A stretch of DNA of 7,873 nt from the NCBI GenBank assembly GCA_021798135.1, contig JAJZYI010000158.1, positions 1-7,873 of the forward strand, given 5' to 3'. The translations under genes and the position numbers were made by a program. Shown piece by piece: positions 5,648 through 7,873 of the stretch (positions within the stretch are counted from its first letter, which is position 1; every line of letters starts with the position of its first letter). The stretch comes from Actinomycetes bacterium (GTDB taxonomy: Bacteria; Actinomycetota; Acidimicrobiia; Acidimicrobiales; UBA8190). The notes under the pieces were generated by a model, which was not told the DNA's origin, did no database searches, and was given only the letters and a program-made list of their open reading frames with translations.

Positions 5648-6418
5648 TCAGGCGCTGGAGCTGCGCGGCCCGGCACCGCGCCTCGTCGGACGGATGCCGG
5701 CCTCGAGCGCGTACGACACGGCGGCGAGGTTGGAGTGGGCGCCCAGCTTCGCCTGCAGGTTGTGGGCGTGCGTCCGAACCGTGTGCACGGACAGGTTGAG
5801 GCGGGCGGCGATGGCGCCGTAGGCGAGGCCGTCGACCATGAGCTGCAGCACCTCGTGCTCGCGGTCGGTCAGGCGTGCCAGCCGGTCGGCATCCCCCTCG
5901 GGACGGGCCGGACCCGACCAGCCGGCCAGCAGGCGCGTCAGCAGCGGCGGCGACATCCAGACCTCGCCGCGCGCGGCCCACCGGATGGCCTCGACCAGCT
6001 CCTGCACGGGCGCCACCTTGCGGACGAAGCCCGACGCCCCGTAGCGCATGGCCCGCTCCGTGGTCTCGGCGTCGTCGTGGCACGTCAGGACCACCACGGC
6101 GGGCCGCGTCCCCCGCCGCCGGACCTCGCGCATCAGCTCGATGCCGTCCTCGGGCCCCAGGCCGACGTCGAGGACGAGGACGTCGGGCCGGTGCGCCTCG
6201 ACCAGGTCGACGAGACGACCCGGGGTGGACGACACGCCGACCACCCTGATGTCGGGCTCGTCCTCCAGGCGGACCGAGAGCGCCTCGGTGAACACCGGGT
6301 GGTCGTCAACCAGGACGACGGTCGTCGCTCGCACCACGCCAGTGTCCACCCGCCAGGCGGGCCGAGGCACCATCAACGAGGGGGAACGCCCTACCGCATC
6401 CGGTGGAGCCACGGTCAT
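5648..6418 (-). CDS. NarL/LuxR-family response regulator (second of pair)
   Basis: A transcription factor of 256 aa with a receiver domain and a LuxR-type helix-turn-helix. Receiver residues are present: D38/D39 (VVLVDDHPVF), the phospho-acceptor D84 (VLVLDVGLGPEDG), T112 (VVVLTCHDD) and K134 (FVRKVA). The DNA-binding part runs from about 183 (LTDREHEVLQLMVDGL) through the recognition helix (SVHTVRTHAHNLQAKLG) to 244. ATG at 6418 overlaps the upstream regulator's stop as ATGA and has a near-perfect Shine-Dalgarno, so this start is well supported. It gives about 30 residues before the receiver begins, an uncommon N-terminal extension (GTG codons at 6337 and 6334 would remove it but lack a good ribosome site). 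Both regulators keep all key residues, so both should be phosphorylatable, presumably by the adjacent kinase. Confidence 0.93.
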   Translation of the reverse strand: MTVAPPDAVGRSPSLMVPRPAWRVDTGVVRATTVVLVDDHPVFTEALSVRLEDEPDIRVVGVSSTPGRLVDLVEAHRPDVLVLDVGLGPEDGIELMREVRRRGTRPAVVVLTCHDDAETTERAMRYGASGFVRKVAPVQELVEAIRWAARGEVWMSPPLLTRLLAGWSGPARPEGDADRLARLTDREHEVLQLMVDGLAYGAIAARLNLSVHTVRTHAHNLQAKLGAHSNLAAVSYALEAGIRPTRRGAGPRSSSA

Positions 6419-7068
6419 TCGCTCACCTCCAGGACGCCCGAGCGCAGGGCGGCGGCCACGAGCTCGAGCCGGCTGTGCACCCCGAACTTCACCAGGAGGT
6501 TCTGGACGTGCGTCCGCACCGTGGCCGCCCCGATGCCGAGCCCGGCGGCGAGGTCCGAGGTAGACCCTCCACGGGTCAGCAGCCGCAGCACGTCGAGCTC
6601 GCGCTCGGTCAGCGCCAGCCGCCCTCCACCCGGCGCGTCGCGCTGCAGGCGCGCCCGGGCGTTGCGGGAACAGACCGGCCACCCGGCACCGGGCGGCGGC
6701 TCGCCGACGGCCCCGGCGCCCACCTGCCGCAGGACCCGCTCGATCTCCGACACGCCGTCGGTCTTGATGACGACCCCGTCGGCACCCGCGTCCACCGCCC
6801 CCCGCAGCAGCTGCCGGTCGAGCTCGGCGGTCAGCACCACCACCGGGACGCCGGGGAGCGCGGCGCGCAGCGCCGGCAGGACGTCGGCCACCGGAACGTC
6901 GGGGAACCGGAGGTCGGTCAGCACGACGTCCACCCGCTGCGCGGGGACCGCCTCGTCCAATTCGACGAGCGAGTCCACCGGCCCCACGACGTCGATGCCC
7001 CTGCGGGCGAGCAGGCTCGCCAGCGACTCGCCGAACGTCCGGTGGTCGTCGCACAGCAGCACGCGCAC
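6415..7068 (-). CDS. NarL/LuxR-family response regulator (first of pair)
   Basis: A 217-aa two-domain response regulator, the normal length for the NarL class. The receiver has D7/D8 (VLLCDDHRTF), phospho-acceptor D52 (DVVLTDLRFPD), T80 (VVVLTAELD) and K102 (VVIKTDG). The LuxR-type helix-turn-helix begins near 153 (LTERELDVLRLLTRGG) with recognition helix ATVRTHVQNLLVKFGVHS. I chose GTG at 7068 because the receiver begins immediately after it and GGCGAG lies six bases upstream. A longer start at 7176 would overlap the kinase gene by about 95 bp and add residues with no domain. The gene starts 13 bp after the kinase stop and ends in an ATGA overlap with the second regulator. The two regulators' C-terminal halves resemble each other, suggesting an old duplication. 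Targets are unknown. Confidence 0.93.
   Translation of the reverse strand: MRVLLCDDHRTFGESLASLLARRGIDVVGPVDSLVELDEAVPAQRVDVVLTDLRFPDVPVADVLPALRAALPGVPVVVLTAELDRQLLRGAVDAGADGVVIKTDGVSEIERVLRQVGAGAVGEPPPGAGWPVCSRNARARLQRDAPGGGRLALTERELDVLRLLTRGGSTSDLAAGLGIGAATVRTHVQNLLVKFGVHSRLELVAAALRSGVLEVSE
6423..6430 (-). promoter_or_regulatory. Strong ribosome binding site of the second regulator
   Basis: GGAGGTGA on the - strand fully complements the anti-Shine-Dalgarno tail of 16S rRNA. The GGAGG core is seven bases before ATG 6418. It lies inside the last codons of the upstream regulator gene and decides the start in favour of the long N-terminus. Confidence 0.85.
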
Positions 7069-7081
7069 GGGTGGCTCGCCG

Positions 7082-7873
7082 TCAGCCGGCCGCCGGCACC
7101 GCGCCGGGCACCCGCGGGAAGTCGACCACCACGGTGGTGCCGCCGAGGGGGCCCCGGCGCACGGCGACCCTGCCACCGCACTCCTCGACGACGCGGGCGA
7201 CGATTGCCAGACCGATGCCGGCGCGGTGCCCCGGTGCGCACCGCTCGCCGCCGTCGCGCCGCAGCATCGCGGTCCAGGGTCCGGGGCCCGGTCCCGAGTC
7301 GTCCACCCGGACCTGCGAGCCGGTGCGCGTCGGGGTGACCACCACGTCGACCCGACCGGCGGGACCTGCCGCCCGGCAGGCGTTGTCGACGAGGTTGGCG
7401 AGCATCCGCCGCAGGCTCACCGCGTGGGCGAGGACCACCGCGGGCCTGAGCTCGGCCTGCACGGTGGCGTCACTGGCATGGCCGGCGCTGCGCACGACCT
7501 CGGCGGCGATGCCGTCGACCCGCACGATCCGCCGCGGCCGGGGCTGGCCGAGCACCGACCCGCAGATCTCGGCGATGCGCTCGGTCTCGTGCAGCACCTG
7601 CTGCAGGCGCCGGGCATCGGCCGGCGGCACCGAGCCCTGGGCGAGGACCTGTTCCACCAGCAGGCGGATGGTCACGGCGGGCGTGGAGACGTCGTGGCAG
7701 ATCTGGCGGGTGCGGTCGTCGGCCCGGGTGGCGGACCCGGCGCCGCGGACCGTCGCCAGCCTGGCGCGCGGCGAGAGCACGCTCCCGGCCGCGCCGACCG
7801 TCGCCAGGACCGCGCCGAACGCCTCGCCGCCGGCGCGCCGGCCCCGGTCGTCGGACCGCTCGTCACCCGTGGC
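7082..7873 (-). CDS. Two-component sensor histidine kinase (5'-partial)
   Basis: The transmitter part of a sensor kinase; the frame stays open to the window edge, so the sensor region is missing. Counting from the internal GTG at 7780: the H-box is RQICHDVSTPAVTI with H29 as the expected phosphorylated histidine; the N-box is RMLANLVDNACRAAG (N129, N133); the G1 box is DDSGPGPG (160-167); the G2 box is GIGLAIV (188-194), followed by GGTTVVVDFP. All ATP-binding elements of an HATPase_c domain are visible, so the enzyme looks active. No membrane segment is seen in the retained part; the upstream piece (AVLATVGAAGSVL) is mildly hydrophobic. The H-box resembles HisKA rather than the HisKA_3 type usually paired with NarL regulators. 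The stop lies 13 bp before the first regulator. The stimulus cannot be inferred. Confidence 0.88.
   Translation of the reverse strand, partial: ATGDERSDDRGRRAGGEAFGAVLATVGAAGSVLSPRARLATVRGAGSATRADDRTRQICHDVSTPAVTIRLLVEQVLAQGSVPPADARRLQQVLHETERIAEICGSVLGQPRPRRIVRVDGIAAEVVRSAGHASDATVQAELRPAVVLAHAVSLRRMLANLVDNACRAAGPAGRVDVVVTPTRTGSQVRVDDSGPGPGPWTAMLRRDGGERCAPGHRAGIGLAIVARVVEECGGRVAVRRGPLGGTTVVVDFPRVPGAVPAAG

Noticed and set aside
4605..6083. 492-codon - strand open frame across regulator 2 and the acyltransferase
   Set aside because: Out of frame with both real genes; it gives only Ser/Arg/Pro-rich sequence without motifs.
5648..7054. Fusion of both regulators into one 468-residue protein
   Set aside because: The upstream part of this frame is Arg/Ala-rich noise over regulator 1. 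The real receiver starts after ATG 6418, which has a strong ribosome site and overlaps regulator 1 in another frame.

Overview
The window is very GC-rich DNA with a strong G/C third-position bias, GTG starts as well as ATG starts, and tightly packed genes. With NarL-type regulators and a secreted-type GH16/malectin enzyme, this points to a high-GC actinomycete; the genus cannot be told from the sequence. I find seven protein genes, two of them cut by the window edges. There are no RNA genes, insertion sequences or CRISPR arrays.

Layout: one gene on the + strand (1-1374, cut at its 5' side) encodes a malectin-like domain joined to a GH16 endo-beta-glucanase. It converges, across an 83-bp gap holding a possible terminator hairpin, with six genes on the - strand. 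Read right to left these are: a histidine kinase (7873-7082, 5' end outside), two NarL/LuxR response regulators (7068-6415 and 6418-5648), a CelD-type GNAT acyltransferase (5619-4519), an L-2-hydroxyglutarate oxidase-family FAD enzyme (4529-3195) and a GT4 glycosyltransferase (3050-1458). Junctions are 13 bp, a 4-bp ATGA overlap, 28 bp, an 11-bp overlap and 144 bp. At least the first five therefore look like one translationally coupled operon, and the glycosyltransferase may be its last gene.

Working model (inference): a phosphorelay with one kinase and two regulators is transcribed together with enzymes that could build or decorate a cell-surface glycan (acyltransferase, glycosyltransferase, flavoenzyme). 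The neighbouring GH16 enzyme could trim or degrade a beta-glucan. Targets of the regulators and the glycan itself are unknown.

The most unusual feature is a cluster of short, GC-rich tandem repeats in and between adjacent genes. There is an 18-bp unit (x6) and a 36-bp unit inside the glycosyltransferase gene, a 15-bp unit (x6) at the start of the oxidase gene, and a degenerate 36-bp duplication in the gap between them. All genic units are multiples of three, so copy-number change would alter protein length without breaking the frame. I see no convincing wholly new system; the repeat cluster and the unusual operon composition are the points most worth checking.
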